From: Homarus americanus
Lineage: Eukaryota; Arthropoda; Malacostraca; Decapoda; Nephropidae
Direction: 5' to 3'
DNA: 64,000 bases
Assembly (NCBI RefSeq): GCF_018991925.1
Contig: NW_024744529.1
Coordinates: 411,501 to 475,500, forward strand
In this document: positions 22,262-34,058 of the stretch, piece after piece
Layout: every line of letters starts with the position of its first letter
Position numbering within the stretch: the stretch's first letter is position 1
Translations under genes and position numbers: made by a program
Notes under the pieces: model-generated
Told to the model about the DNA's origin: nothing
Database searches by the model: none
The model's input: only the letters and a program-made list of their open reading frames with translations

Positions 22262-22392
22262 TACACCTGCTGACACACACACCAGCTGACACACACACAC
22301 ACACACACACTATCTACACCTGCTGAGACACACACACACACGCACTATCTACACCTGCTGACACACACACACACTATCTACACCTGCTGACA
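22262..22392. repeat. (CA)n interspersed with TATCTACACCTGCTGA units
   Basis: Four copies of CTATCTACACCTGCTGA separated by CA runs of different length (22258-22391). Confidence 0.93.
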
Positions 22393-23035
22393 AAAGGACG
22401 TATAAAATAGATGAATTAAACTGCTAGATGAAATTTATACACACTAAAGTATACTAATGCCTCATCGTATCTTAATGGGACATGATCTTACGCTTATACT
22501 GTACTCACAACGTTACGCAGGAGTGAGCCCGGAAACATACATATTCATTCCACATATCATACTACAATGCACTAGATAATTACTAAGGATAGTAGGAACG
22601 AATCTTTTTTTTTTATGTGACATTTCCGTATTAAGATGATGGGTTATGATAAGCAGAGAGAAAAATAATAATTTCATTTACAAATTTTCGTGAAGAGCCG
22701 TTAAAACCGTTATGACCGTTGGAACCGTTTTTTTATTAATTTGAATAACTGATTAACTCGTTTGTTATGTGATTTTATTATTTGTGTTTTTACCGATGTT
22801 TTATTGTTAAGGGCGTTTATTGATGTTATGTATTATTATTATTTTTTTATTATTATCATTATTATTGTTTTTTTAGTTATATACTGTATTTATTTGAGTT
22901 TTTACACCCAAGAGGTATCTCAATTGTATCCTGTATCCCAACTGTATCCTAATTATTTAAACTGTAACCAGACACAGAAATAAGTGATATAAAATAAAGT
23001 AAACTGAGATCAAATATAGATAAATTCATGCCACA
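22393..23035. other. AT-rich intronic DNA, no gene seen
   Basis: Includes an imperfect TTATTATTATTATT block (22830-22870) and a duplicated AACCGTTATGACCGTTGGAA motif (about 22700-22730). No exon recognised. Confidence 0.6.
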
Positions 23036-23036
23036 G

Positions 23037-23094
<58 letters not shown>
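23036..23094. repeat. (GA)n microsatellite
   Basis: GA units with a single GC interruption. Degenerate GATAGAGATA-type repeats continue to 23320. Confidence 0.96.
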
Positions 23095-23098
<4 letters not shown>

Positions 23099-23419
23099 AT
23101 ATACCAAGGTAGGGTGGTAGATCGATTCCAATACGGAGTTAGAAATAAAGATAGGTGTAAAAGAAGAGAGATACCATGATAGATAAAAAGAGAGAGACAT
23201 GTATTAGGATAGAGATAAAGAAAGAGATACCAAAATACAGATAGAGACAGACAGGTACCAAGACAGAGATAAAGAAGTAGAGAAAGATATCAAGATAGAG
23301 ATAGAGAGATAGAGAGAACTACCATCAAACATCTCCAACACTCTACCACCCTCACCAGACTACACCATTTAGTATGCAAGTGTAGTACACATAAATTCTA
23401 CCCAATTGTTTAATAAAAA

Positions 23420-23420
<1 letters not shown>

Positions 23421-23489
<69 letters not shown>

Positions 23490-23490
23490 A
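23421..23490. repeat. (GA)n microsatellite
   Basis: About 33 GA units with one AA interruption. Confidence 0.97.
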
Positions 23491-23609
23491 ACACTATTGT
23501 AAGCTGGGATCGTTTAGTATGAGAGGGTGGTAGAAATAAATTACTATTGGAACATTAACAAACAAATACTAATTATGAATGCTAGAGCGAACACGGAACG
23601 CTGCTTGGG

Positions 23610-24440
23610 TTCCTTCATGGGTTGGTTGGCTCGTGTCTCTGGGGGTCTTGGGTTCCTTCATGGGTTGGTTGGTTGGCTCGTGTCTCTGGGGGTCTTGGGT
23701 TCCTTCATGGGTTGGTTGGTTGGCTCGTGTCTCTGGGGGTCTTGGGTTCCTTCATGGGTTGGTTGGTTGGCTCGTGTCTCTGGGGGTCTTGGGTTCCTTC
23801 GTGGGTTGGTTGGTTGGCTCGTGTCTCTGGGGGTCTTGGGTTCCTTCATGGGTTGGTTGGTTGGCTCGTGTCTCTGGGGGTCTTGGGTTCCTTCATGGGT
23901 TGGTTGGTTGGCTCTGTGTCTCTGGGGGTGGTTCCTTCAAGGGTTGGTTGGTTGGCTCGTGTCTCTGGGGGTCTCCTTCATGGGTTGGTTGGTTGGCCTG
24001 TGTCTCTGGGGGTCTTGGGTTCCTTCATGGTTGATTGGTTGACTTGTGTCTCTGGGGGTCTGGGTCCTTCATGGGTTGGTTGGTTGGCTGTGTCTCTGGG
24101 GTCTTGGGTTCCTTCATGGGTTGGTTGGTTGGCTCGTGTCTCTGGGGGTCTTGGGTTCCTTCATGGGTTGGTTGGTTGGCTCTGTGTCTCTGGGGGTCTT
24201 GGGTTCCTTCATGGGTTGGTTGGTTGGCTCGTGTCTCTGGGGTCTTGGGTTCCTTCATGGGTTGGTTGGTTGACTTGTGTCTCTGGGGTCTTGGTTCCTT
24301 CATGGGTTGGTTGGTTGACTTGTGTCTCTGGGGGTCTTGGGTTCCTTCATGGGTTCTTGTGTCTCTCTGGGGCTGGTTGGTTGCTCGTGTCTCTGGGGGT
24401 CTTGGGTTCCTTCATGGGTTGGTTGGTTGGTTGGTCCATA
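23610..24440 (+). repeat. 47-bp minisatellite, about 18 copies
   Basis: Unit starts TTCCTTCATGGGTTGGTTGG and continues with CTCGTGTCTCTGGGGGTCTT; early copies start at 23610, 23653, 23700 and 23747. The number of GGTT tetramers and of G in the GGGGG run vary. Several copies after 23925 are shortened. Trp/Gly-rich frames of 140-280 codons on the plus strand are repeat artefacts, because single-base changes switch the frame. Confidence 0.96.
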
Positions 24441-24497
24441 TTACTTATACTATTGAAGGTGGTTGAGTCCTGACCAAAACTTATCACCTCATCGTTG

Positions 24498-24538
<41 letters not shown>
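24498..24538. repeat. (TG)n microsatellite
   Basis: About 19 TG units. The next kilobase (24540-25580) is AT-rich with a short CT run (25018-25037) and ATT run (25290-25330) and no recognised gene. Confidence 0.96.
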
Positions 24539-25578
24539 GGTGGGTGTACTGTATATACCAATAAAATATGATGATTTATTTACATTATTATTAATATTTT
24601 TGTAAGATCATCCCTCGTCAGTCAATCACTCCTGCACATCTCCTTGGCTGGTGTTGAGAAGGTACAATTATAAACCTCAGTACGGTTCTTCAGATGCTGT
24701 GTTTATGGACTGTTGTATGTGGCTATGAAACACCTGTGCTATATATACAGTACATACTTATTAAGGTCCCACTGTAGGAGATGATGAAATACAGAATAAC
24801 TACAGAAATACAAGAACACGGTATATTTCGATCATAGCCTAAGGTCCTCTTCGACAACGTGTTATGATCCCCTACAGTGTGATGTTATGATTTATGTAGG
24901 ATTATGTTATTTCTTCAGTTATTTATTAAGGTGTTTTATTCTTGTGTCAGGTAAACAAATAAAGTGAAAATTCCCATTGTAGAAAAACAACGATAATTTG
25001 ATAAATAAACATACAGCCTCTCTCTCTCTCTCTCTCTACGTGGCACCACCGAGACAGGCGCCTCCAGCAGACTATGGAAGGTGAGGCGTAAACCGTAGTG
25101 CATTACAGTCGTCCAGGAGGGAAGACTAAGTACACAGCAATACCGGGAGTCTGAGAGCTTCCTTTGACCTTCTACTGTATATGACATTTGCACCTCACCT
25201 TCTACTTGACCTTTCTCTTGACCATCTAGATTGACCTTCCACTTGACCTTTTACTCATTCTCCCACAGTGGCTCATAACCTTGAAAACGTATTATTATTA
25301 TTATCATTATTATTATTATTATTATTATTGTTTTGTTGTTGTTATCGAACGAGCTTTGTCTACCTCTATATTTACCTCTCTGGTTCCCACTGCTGAAACA
25401 TTAAAGCAAACTGGCCTCTCCCTTCCCTCCCACCCTCCCTCCTACGTCTAGTTCCTTAACCCCACAACCAAAACTTAGTAACCCACAACTATAGTCTCGG
25501 TATAATCTTGACGCCATAGTGACCACAAACTCGGCATCCTATTCCAGCTAGTCAGTTCTATACGTTGTTACGTGTCAT

Positions 25579-25582
<4 letters not shown>

Positions 25583-25640
<58 letters not shown>
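25583..25640. repeat. (GA)n microsatellite
   Basis: About 29 GA units ending in GAATTC. Confidence 0.97.
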
Positions 25641-25645
<5 letters not shown>

Positions 25646-25789
25646 ATGTAGGGAAGATGTGTGAACCCGAGGCTTGGGAGTATTGAGGTGGGGACTCTAG
25701 TTAATCCTTTCCCCACCTCCTTGACCTCCTGAGTCTTTTGGCTGTGTGCAGGGAATAGGGCCGTCCCTTCGCTTCACCGCCTACACCCG

Positions 25790-26045
25790 AGTCTTCTTGG
25801 CCAGCCCTGAATCTTCCTGGCTGGTCCTGAATCTCCCTGATTAGCCCTGAAGCTTCCTGAACCAGCCTGATCAGCCTTGAATCTGCCTGGTCGACCCTGT
25901 ATCTCCCTGGACAGCCCTAAAGCTTCTTGGATGGTCCTGAATCCCCCTGCCCAACCCTAAATCTTCCTGGCTGGTCCTGAATCTCCCTGATCAGCCTTAA
26001 ATCTTCCTGGCTGGTCCTGAATCTCCCTGATCAGCCCTGACCAGT
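25790..26045. repeat. CCCTGAATCTTCCTGGCTGGT minisatellite
   Basis: About 12 units of 20-22 bp alternating CTGGTCCTGAATCTCCCTGA and CAGCCCTGAATCTTCCTGG forms. Confidence 0.92.
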
Positions 26046-26159
26046 TAGTTCTCAGACTCTCAGGTCAGGCCATAATGCTCCTCAAAAGGCCCGGCTCTGA
26101 CATATGGGTTACAGTACATGTATTCTTGGCCAGTGGTAAGACTGCTTGGTTAAATAATT

Positions 26160-26405
26160 ATGTGGCTGGCCTGGCCACCTATGAGACTGGCCTGGCCACC
26201 TATTAGACTGGCCTGGCCTTCTATGATACTGGCCTTGCCACATATGAAACTGACCTGGCCACCAATTAAACTGGCCTGGCCATCTATAAGACTGGCCTGA
26301 CCACCTATGAAACTGTCCTGGCTACCTGTGAGATTGGCCTGGCCACATATGAAACTGACCTGGCCACCAATGAAACTGGCCTGGCCACCCATGAGGCTGC
26401 CTGGT
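26160..26405. repeat. 21-bp GGCCTGGCCACCTATGARACT minisatellite
   Basis: About 11 units of 21 bp with many substitutions. GG(C/T)CTGGCCA is an imperfect palindrome in each unit. A Gly/Gln/Ser-rich minus frame is an artefact. Confidence 0.93.
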
Positions 26406-26519
26406 CACACGGTGCTGGCCAAAACAAGCTGGCCAGAGGGAGGAGTGTGCTATGCCAGCCACTCAGGTGCACTGGGGAGAGTGTGATCTTACCTGGCAGC
26501 CTGTTACTTGCTCAGCCGT

Positions 26520-27425
26520 GCACCCTCACCACCGCCACCCACCACAATCCTCACTGATACTACCACAACTACCGCCACTCACCACAATCTTCACTGATAC
26601 TACCACAACTACCGCCACCCACCACAATCCTCACTGATACTACCACAACTACCACCACCCACCACAATCCTCACTGATACTACCACAACTACCACCACCC
26701 ACCACAATCCTCACTGATACTACCACAACTACCACTCCTCACCACCACCCCACTACCACCACCCACCACAATCCTCACTGATACTACCACAACCACCACT
26801 ACCGCCACCCACCACAATCCTCACTGATACTACCACAACTACCACTACCACCACTCACCACAATCCTCACTGATACTACCACAACTACCATTACCACCAC
26901 CCACCACAATCCTCACTGATACTACCACAACTACCACTACCCACCACAATCCTCACTAATACTACCACAACTACCATTACCACCACCCACCACAATCCTC
27001 ACTGATACTACCACAACTACCATTACCACCACTCACCACAATCCTCACTGATACTACCACAACTACCACCACGCACCACAATCCTCACTGATACTACCAC
27101 AACTACCACTACCGCCACAATCCTCACTGATACTACCACAACTACCACTACCACCACTCACCACAATCCTCACTGATACTACCACAACTACCACTACCAC
27201 CACAATCCTCACTGATACTACCACAACTACCACCACCCACCACAATTCTCACTGATACTACCACACCTACCACCACCCACCACAACCCTCACTGACACTA
27301 CCACAACTACCAACTCCACCCACCACAACTACCACCACCCACCACAACCCTCACTGACACTACCACAACTACCAACTCCACCCACCACAACTACCACCCC
27401 CACCTACCACACTCACCACTGATAC
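26520..27425. repeat. CACAATCCTCACTGATACTACCACAACTACC minisatellite family, about 20 copies
   Basis: Units of roughly 34-48 bp share ACAATCCTCACTGATACTAC and a variable CACAACTACCACCACC tail. Toward 27300 the unit changes to ACAACCCTCACTGACACTAC. Confidence 0.95.
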
Positions 27426-27479
27426 TAACACAACCACCAAGCACATCCTTCGAGTATCAGTGATGAGACTCGTACATCC

Positions 27480-28392
27480 CTAACTCGAGGATGACCTTAT
27501 CACAAACTCCTAAAAAACATAAGAACTTAATTTGTGCTGATAATCGTCTTTATTATTATTATTGTTGTTTTTGTCGTTGCTGTTGTTGTAGTTGTTGTAG
27601 TTGTTGTTGTTGTTATGAAAGCCACAACAGGGAACAAAAACTACAGCAAGAGAGAACAACACACAGTCAGCCACACCTCTAGTACAGTTACACAAACACT
27701 CCTTCACCAACTATTATTTTTACCTATTTTGTTTATCATACAAGTGAGTGAGTGAGGCAGGGAGATCCACCCAGCCACAGTTCGGCCACACCAACACCCA
27801 CACCCCCTTCTATGTTTTCCTGCACTCCATCACCATAAATCACCACTAACTATCTCGCTTGTATTTGTGTGCTTGTGGTGCCTCCTGCTGGGTGGAGATG
27901 TTGTTGTACGTCCATCCGTCCGTCACTTTGAGTATAAGTAAATATTGTCCATGTAATAACTCGAGTTCTATTGGCTGTATTGAGGGTAGACTTTATACAT
28001 AGGTTATTTATACACTGATGGTGAACTCTATTGATTTTGATCTTGGTGAGGGGGTGGAGAGGAGGAGGGTTGTGGTGGAGGTATTACAGTATTAGTATCA
28101 CGAGTTAAATACAGTGCAGTATATCTCCTGTCCCTCCACTCGGGCGAAGACGAGTAACTCAGTTATTATTATTATTATTATTATTATTAAAGCACTTTAC
28201 AATTGATTAAAGAAAGATGCATTAATGGGTTTATTCGGCGTGTATTACCGTGTTAATTTATTAGTAGTATTTGTGTTGTGCTGAGGGTCACAACTTATTA
28301 ATAGTTTTGAAGTGTCTCCAACATACACAAGTGTCCAGCGTTGCTTGATTACATAATATACAGGTTTATTTGTCTTATCAGTATCATTTTAC

Positions 28393-28395
<3 letters not shown>
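27480..28395. other. Intronic DNA with short TTG and ATT runs
   Basis: A TTATTATTATTGTTGTTGTT-type run (27548-27615) and an (ATT)n run (28163-28190) are present. No exon or RNA gene recognised. Confidence 0.65.

Positions 28396-28479
<84 letters not shown>
28396..28479. repeat. (TA)n microsatellite, about 42 units
   Basis: Perfect TA run. Long TA tracts can extrude cruciforms and are common breakpoints. Confidence 0.98.
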
Positions 28480-28483
<4 letters not shown>

Positions 28484-29099
28484 GAAGGTCAACCTTGGAC
28501 AGACGGAAAACACATTTAAATAATTTTCAACTGGTATTTTCAACAAAAGCAGATGGCGACCATAAGTCGTGTGAGTCAGGGTTGGCCTGGCTGTGTGTGG
28601 GAGATAAATTATGTATCTTATGAAATACGTCAAACTTAAATGATAATAAGAAATCAGATTTGTCGATGCGGGTGATTCAATCAAGGTATTTGAGAATGTC
28701 TGCAATAGGTTCCTACATAACACCAGGCACCAAACACTGAACAAATCACAAGTAAATACAAGGTAGAACAATTAAATAAGATATATGAAAACGAACGAAA
28801 ATTTTGTCATTACTTAAACAAAATTATGAGAGAAAGCGGTGCATAATGGAGGATTAACTATAAAAAAAACATCCTAGGCGACACGCGGAAAGTCACTGCA
28901 CATGATGGACGACTCGGTGGGCGGAGGATCAACGGGTTAAAGAGAGGGAGGAGAAACCAAGGGAAAAAGGAGAGGGCAGAAGACGTATAAAAGGAGGTGG
29001 AGTTAATGGGATGAAAGATAGAGAGGAAGACGGGAACAGAAGAGAGAGGTTCAATGGGAAGAGCCATTAGGCGGGGAGGGGGAAGGGAAGAAGAGAAGT
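28480..29099. other. Intronic DNA, no gene seen
   Basis: AT-rich then purine-rich (28930-29095). No feature recognised. Confidence 0.6.
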
Positions 29100-29225
29100 C
29101 TCACACACACACACACACACACCACTGGATCCCGCTGAGTATCGACACCACCATAAGTAATACCCAGTGGAATGCACTCCAGCCCCTTCTCTCTCTCTCT
29201 CTCTCACACACACATACACACACAA
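29100..29225. repeat. (AC)n and (CT)n-(CA)n microsatellites
   Basis: AC units at 29101-29123; CT units at 29189-29205 pass into CA units to 29225. Confidence 0.95.
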
Positions 29226-29920
29226 TCCCTACCTTCCCCCTCCTCCCTCCCAGTATCACCCACGGAGAAGACAGTGGTGGAGGGTCCATAGTGACTTGTA
29301 CCCTGTGTATTCAGTGTCACTCTCAACACCCATCACAACTCACCTACACCTGAGATCACACTAGCACAACACACACACACCTCAGATCACCCCCTCCCCC
29401 CCCTCTACCCTCCGGTTCATTGTCCAATTCTCAACGATCAAATCTAAGATCACTCTTAACTCAGTCTACACTCCCCAGTGATCAGTTCTAAGATTAAACA
29501 GTTCCTAAAGATCACAGGTAACTTTTTCTTCAGCGTACAGTTGGCAGGAGGCACTATACAAGCGTCCAGAATAACACACATGGCTGGGGTCTCGTCCAGA
29601 AAGATCAATTAATTATGTTTAGTGAGAAATTAATAAGAAAATCAACTAATAAATTACATTTAGAAGGTAATTAAGAGAACACGACAATCAACCCTGATCT
29701 GTGGGTTTACAGCTAGTGAAGCACCCTGTTGCTGCTTCTTACCTCAGTGAGTCACGAGTGTGGCAGAGGCGAGGGTTGGCCGGAAGTAAAACGAAGTCAG
29801 ATGAAAATTCGGCTGACAAACGAATGCTACATCTCTTTCTTTGAGACAATTTAACCATTTAGAGGGAGTTATGACTGTAGGAACCCAGAGACCACCCCAG
29901 CCTCTGAGGTCACCCAGTGT
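29226..29920. other. Intronic DNA, no gene seen
   Basis: Mixed composition with scattered short AAGATCAC-like similarities (29425-29520). No feature recognised. Confidence 0.6.
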
Positions 29921-29922
29921 AT

Positions 29923-30246
29923 TGACCAATGAAAGTGGAGATCATTGTGTATGTTGATTAATGATTGGTTATAACTCCATTTAAGGCTACCAGAGAACAG
30001 TTAAATCACGTGTTTGTGCTGACCAATGAGCGGCCACATTTGCTTGTGTGCTGACCAATGAGAGTTGAGATCTCCATGATGTGGTCAAGACACATGAACG
30101 ATCGGCATGCGTTTTGACCGGTCAGAACGTCAAGTGCATCCACCAATGAGAGGCCAGATAATCTTGCCTTTGACCAATAAGTGGCCAGATCACATTCTCA
30201 CTTGACCAATGAACGTGGGGATCACCGTGTGCGGTGGCCAATGAGC
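29923..30246 (+). promoter_or_regulatory. Cluster of seven CCAAT boxes
   Basis: Seven plus-strand CCAAT cores: at about 29924, 30024, 30053, 30142, 30174, 30205 and 30237. Most sit in GACCAATGAG or close variants, which fit the NF-Y consensus RRCCAAT(C/G)R including flanks. Surrounding sequence (GGCCAGATCAC, GGGGATCACCGTG) shows the cluster is an old, degenerate minisatellite of 30-40 bp period. NF-Y function is inference; CCAAT is orientation independent. Confidence 0.45.
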
Positions 30247-30424
30247 GTAGGGATGAGGGCATTAGTAAGCACGGTGAGGCGAGTGATTTGATAATGGAGG
30301 AGTGGAGTGGAGGACGCGGCTTAGGACTCTCCTCCACTATTGTCGTGTCAACAAGTATATACCTCCAACCAGCGTCCCCGGCCACTCACCTTCCGTCCGT
30401 CCCTCCCTCCCTCATCACCCCACC

Positions 30425-30730
30425 CCCCCACACCATACCAAAGTAGATACCCTTAACAACGGACACCCCCTCCCCCAAAGTGGTCACCTTCAAAATCAGA
30501 TACACTGAATACTTTCCTACCGTCCACCCGAGTACGAAAGCCACTTGAAAATGGACATCCCCGGACAATGGACACCTTTAATAGTGGACATCCATCACAC
30601 CGACCAACCTCCCTCGGTGTCCTATCCCACATCCCCATATCGAGAATGCATACCCTTCCTCACTACAGTGTCCAATATTCGGCTGACCCACAGAAGGACA
30701 CCCTGGGACAGTGGACATCCCGATCGAGAC
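30425..30730. repeat. Degenerate TGGACATCC/GGACACC repeats
   Basis: At least seven copies of (G/A)TGGACA(T/C)CC or GGACACC(C/T) at 20-60 bp intervals, too diverged to define a unit. Confidence 0.6.
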
Positions 30731-30874
30731 TACCAAAGAAACCATCAACGATAGAAAACATGAATAACTGAAACCAACAACTGTAGTAATTATGAGAAGT
30801 AGAAAATACGTCTAACCAAACCTATTAATAGTAAAACCCGCGACTAGTAGAGACCAACCCGAGACCCGAGACCA

Positions 30875-31100
30875 GTTTCTAAGGTGAAGCGTGGTTGCCT
30901 CTACGACTATGGTTCGATACCCACTTAAGTCAGATGTGAGTAGGGCGTCGTGGAGTGTGACTCGACCTAACATAGCAGGTTTATTCTCCGGGTACTCCAG
31001 TTATTCCTCCTGTGCTAAAACTGGACCAATGGAGGATAGTCATTACTGGACTTCAAGGACGACCATTGAGTTATGACTTAAGAGTGATTAGTGACCTGTT
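30875..31100 (+). mobile_element. tRNA-derived SINE-like element
   Basis: GGTTCGATACC at 30910-30920 matches a Pol III B box and TGAAGCGTGGTTG upstream is a weak A-box candidate. The body contains TTCTCCGGGTACTCCAGTT and CTGGACCAAT...GACTTCAAGGACGACCATTGAG, a layout and wording that I associate with invertebrate tRNA-derived SINEs (the 'CTCCGGGT-CTCC' core). Ends and target-site duplication are not resolved. It could also be a LINE-tail fusion; family name not assigned. Confidence 0.5.
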
Positions 31101-31154
31101 TTCTGATGGTGTGTGATTGATAGTGCGATTGAAGAGGGTTTTTTTTTTTAGGGG

Positions 31155-31575
31155 GGCGTCCAAAGCCGATACCCACCCTTTTCTCCTTTTCTTCCCCCTC
31201 TTTCCCATCCCTCTTTTATTCCCACTCTCCTTCTCCCTGCCAACACATGCACTCCTTCCCTCTCACACTTCGCTTTCTCACTTCTCTCCCTCCCCATCCC
31301 TCTCCTCCTCTCACTCCCCATCCCTCTCCTCCTTCTAGTCCTCACATCACTAGAGGAAGGGCTCGCGACCAGGATAGCGTAGCAGACACACTTTGCATGT
31401 ATAATGTACCCAGGCAGCTGACTCAATCCCCCGCGAACTGTAATACATCGGGGGTGGTGGTGGTGGTGAGGATTGTAATGGTGGCGGGGTGATAGTGGTA
31501 GTGGTGGTGGCGGTAGTGGTGGTGATGGTGATGAAGGAGGTAGTGATGGTAGTGATAGTGAAGATGGTGGTGAGG
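31155..31575. repeat. CT-rich tract then GGT/GAT-rich block
   Basis: Polypyrimidine 31175-31345 with a duplicated CTCACTCCCCATCCCTCTCC-like unit; GGTGGTGGTGGTGAGG and GATGGTGATG units at 31451-31575. Confidence 0.85.
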
Positions 31576-31734
31576 AATCTTGAGCCACTCCTTATAATCA
31601 CACCTTTCCTCACCCTCCTCTTCTCTTCCCCCGTCACCCTCCTTCCCCCTCTCCTCATCCGGGTCAGTGTCTGTGCTACAAACACCACCACAACCATTTT
31701 TCCATCACCCTCATCAAAGAAAATCTTCCCCAAG

Positions 31735-32080
31735 CAGAAATATTTAAAAAAAATCCCACTTTAAGTAATCCCTAAACACCTCAATCCACCTTCTAAATTC
31801 CCATACCTTTAAAAATAAATCCTAAATCCCCCAAAATATGTCTTTAAAATAATAAACTAATCGCGAATCCTTTTTGGAAGAACTTAAGAAAAAAAAAAAG
31901 ATTATATAGTTAGTTGTGTAAATTGAAATTCGTATACCAGCCATTAATCCAAACAGATTCAGAGCCGCTGCTTGCCTTATTTGGTGTGTGTGTTACCTCA
32001 CCCAAGACCCTCTATAGTTATTGAATTGATACAAGGCGCCTCTCCCCCAGCTCTTGTCCTCATCCCCACCCGAAGAAGGA
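31735..32080. other. AT-rich intronic DNA, no gene seen
   Basis: Short A-runs and AAATCC-like repeats only. Confidence 0.6.
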
Positions 32081-32084
32081 AGGG

Positions 32085-32450
32085 TAGAGGGGAAGGAATG
32101 GGGGAGAGGAAGAGTAGAGGGGGAGGAAGAGGGTGAATGAGGACGTTTTTATTGGGAGAATAGTATGTAGAGGTTGAGGAGCTAGAGAGAGAAATAGAAG
32201 ACGGAAAGAGAAAGAAGACATGAGAAACAGAGGAAAGGGAGGAAGAAAAAAAGGAAGAAGAGGTAGACGACGAGGAAGTAGAAGAGAAAAAAACAAGATG
32301 AAGAGAGAAGAAAGAAGCAGAAAGATGTAAAAACAAAAAGCAGCAGAAAGAAGAGAGAAGAAAAATAAACAAGAAGAAGAGAGACGAAAAACAAGAAGAG
32401 AGAAGAAAATAAATAAGAAGAAGAGAAGAAAAATAAACAAGATGAACCAT
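32085..32450. repeat. AGAAGAAR purine-rich tract
   Basis: 365 bp almost free of pyrimidines on the plus strand, with AAGAAGAGAGAAGAAAAATAA units duplicated near its end (32350-32440). Confidence 0.9.
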
Positions 32451-32743
32451 GAAGACAAAAGCTCAGAAGTCAACGGTCGCCGCGGCCTTCATGACCTCAA
32501 CTGGTGAAGGGCAGCAAATTAATCAAACTAAGAAGCTCCCAATAAAGAGAGAGAGAGAATGGCCATCACGACCACAACTTAAAACTCACTCTTACGGGAG
32601 GATAAACAGTAAGAAGATCTGTCATTAACAACACAGACAGACGGACAGACAGATATCTTCAAGTCATTCGTTGAAGGAGCTTTAACAAACGAATATATCT
32701 CCAGTTGGTTCACAAGATGTGTCCAAGTGGCTAATTTGACATC

Positions 32744-32895
32744 TTCAGGTGACTCATAAGACGTCTTCAGGTGATTCGCTCTACGTCTTCCGGTGACTCA
32801 CTCTACGTGTTCAGGTGACTCACAACACGTCTTCAGATGACTCATTAGACGTCTTTAGGTAACTCACAACACGTCTTCAGGTGAGTCACTCGTTG
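32744..32895 (+). repeat. 22-bp tandem array with AP-1-like TGACTCA in most units
   Basis: Seven 22-bp units of the type GGTGACTCA-N4-ACGTCTTCA. The AP-1/TRE core is exact in units 1, 3, 4 and 5 (TGACTCA at 32750, 32794, 32816, 32838); unit 2 has TGATTCG, unit 6 TAACTCA and unit 7 the TRE variant TGAGTCA. Five units also carry ACGTCTTC, with ACGT in the CRE/bZIP half-site form. Degenerate units extend upstream to about 32690. Spacing is two DNA helical turns. Confidence 0.85.
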
Positions 32896-33590
32896 AACAC
32901 CGATGCAAAACACAGTTTTGATCAACACTCGAAATCAAATACCACTTCCCTTAAACCTATTTCCAATTAGAAATATGGACTTCAAAAGACAAAAAAAAAA
33001 ATCCTTCTTCCCAAATTGGAAATGGAGAATGACCATCAGTTTAGAGGACACATAACACTAAATCATTCTTCCGGAAAAAATGCACATCACGAACTGCTGA
33101 CTCCAACACGTGAGAAAGCTTAGGTCAGGGAGACCCGACCTCTACTGGATTTAATTTAGTCTCCCCTAAAAGAAAAAGAAAAAGATGTAGATTATCTTTG
33201 TCACACATTCGTTCTCTGGGGAGAATAGGGCCATAGAGAAGGTCTTTTGTTGTTTTAAGTCAATAGGTTGAGAGAAAATCGTCCTCAGAATACAAACACA
33301 TAATTTCTGTCCACTCATTTAAGAGAGATAGATACAAACAGAAAGAGAGAAAGGGGGAGGGAGATAGAGAAATAAAGAAAGAGACAGAGAGGAAGGGACA
33401 TAAAAATAAAAACAGAAAGAGAGAGAAGGAGAGACAGTAAGATATATATATGGAGAGAGATAAAATAAATGTAAGAGAAAGAAAGATAAACAGCGAGAGA
33501 GCGGGTGCAAGGGACCTGACAGACAGACAGAGATGGAGAATCCTCCCACCACGAGTACTGGATTAAAAACGTGATAAAGTGTAGGTGAGG
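32896..33590. other. Intronic DNA, no gene seen
   Basis: Unique to 33320, then purine-rich GAGAGA/GAAAGA sequence to 33530. No feature recognised. Confidence 0.6.
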
Positions 33591-33800
33591 GGAGCGACCT
33601 CCAGCAGGCAGGTGAGAGGAGGGCGACCTCCAGCAGGTAGATGAAGGGGTCGACCTCCAGCAGGCAAGTGAGGGGGCGACCTCTAACAGACAGGTGAAGG
33701 GAGCGACCTCCAACAGACAGGTGAAGGGAACGACCTCCAACAGACAGGTGAGGAGATAGACCTCCTGCAGGCAGGTGAGGAGAGTCGATCTCCAGGTGAG
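33585..33800. repeat. 27-30 bp GCGACCTCCARCAGRCAGGTGA minisatellite
   Basis: Seven units with core CGACCTCCA(G/A)CAG(G/A)CAGGTGA. CAGGTG E-boxes recur in most of them. Open minus frames are artefacts. Confidence 0.93.
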
Positions 33801-33988
33801 CACAGTGCCAGGTTGTGGATGATCTGCTCTGGCACCCCGGATGAAAAGGTTGTGCTCGGCCACCAGTGTAGCCTTTATGAATAATTAAATTATGGTAATA
33901 AAGAGGCCGACTACACCACGCCGCCCCTACCCCTTGTGTCACCTCCAATCTCTCTCAGGTCTCGTGTGTGTGTATGGGATGGAGATGC

Positions 33989-34056
<68 letters not shown>
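33989..34056. repeat. (GA)n microsatellite
   Basis: About 33 uninterrupted GA units. Confidence 0.98.

Positions 34057-34058
<2 letters not shown>

Noticed and set aside
23527..24473. Trp/Gly-rich plus-strand frames of up to 283 codons
   Set aside because: 47-bp minisatellite artefact; 47 is not a multiple of three, so the same peptide appears in all frames in turn.
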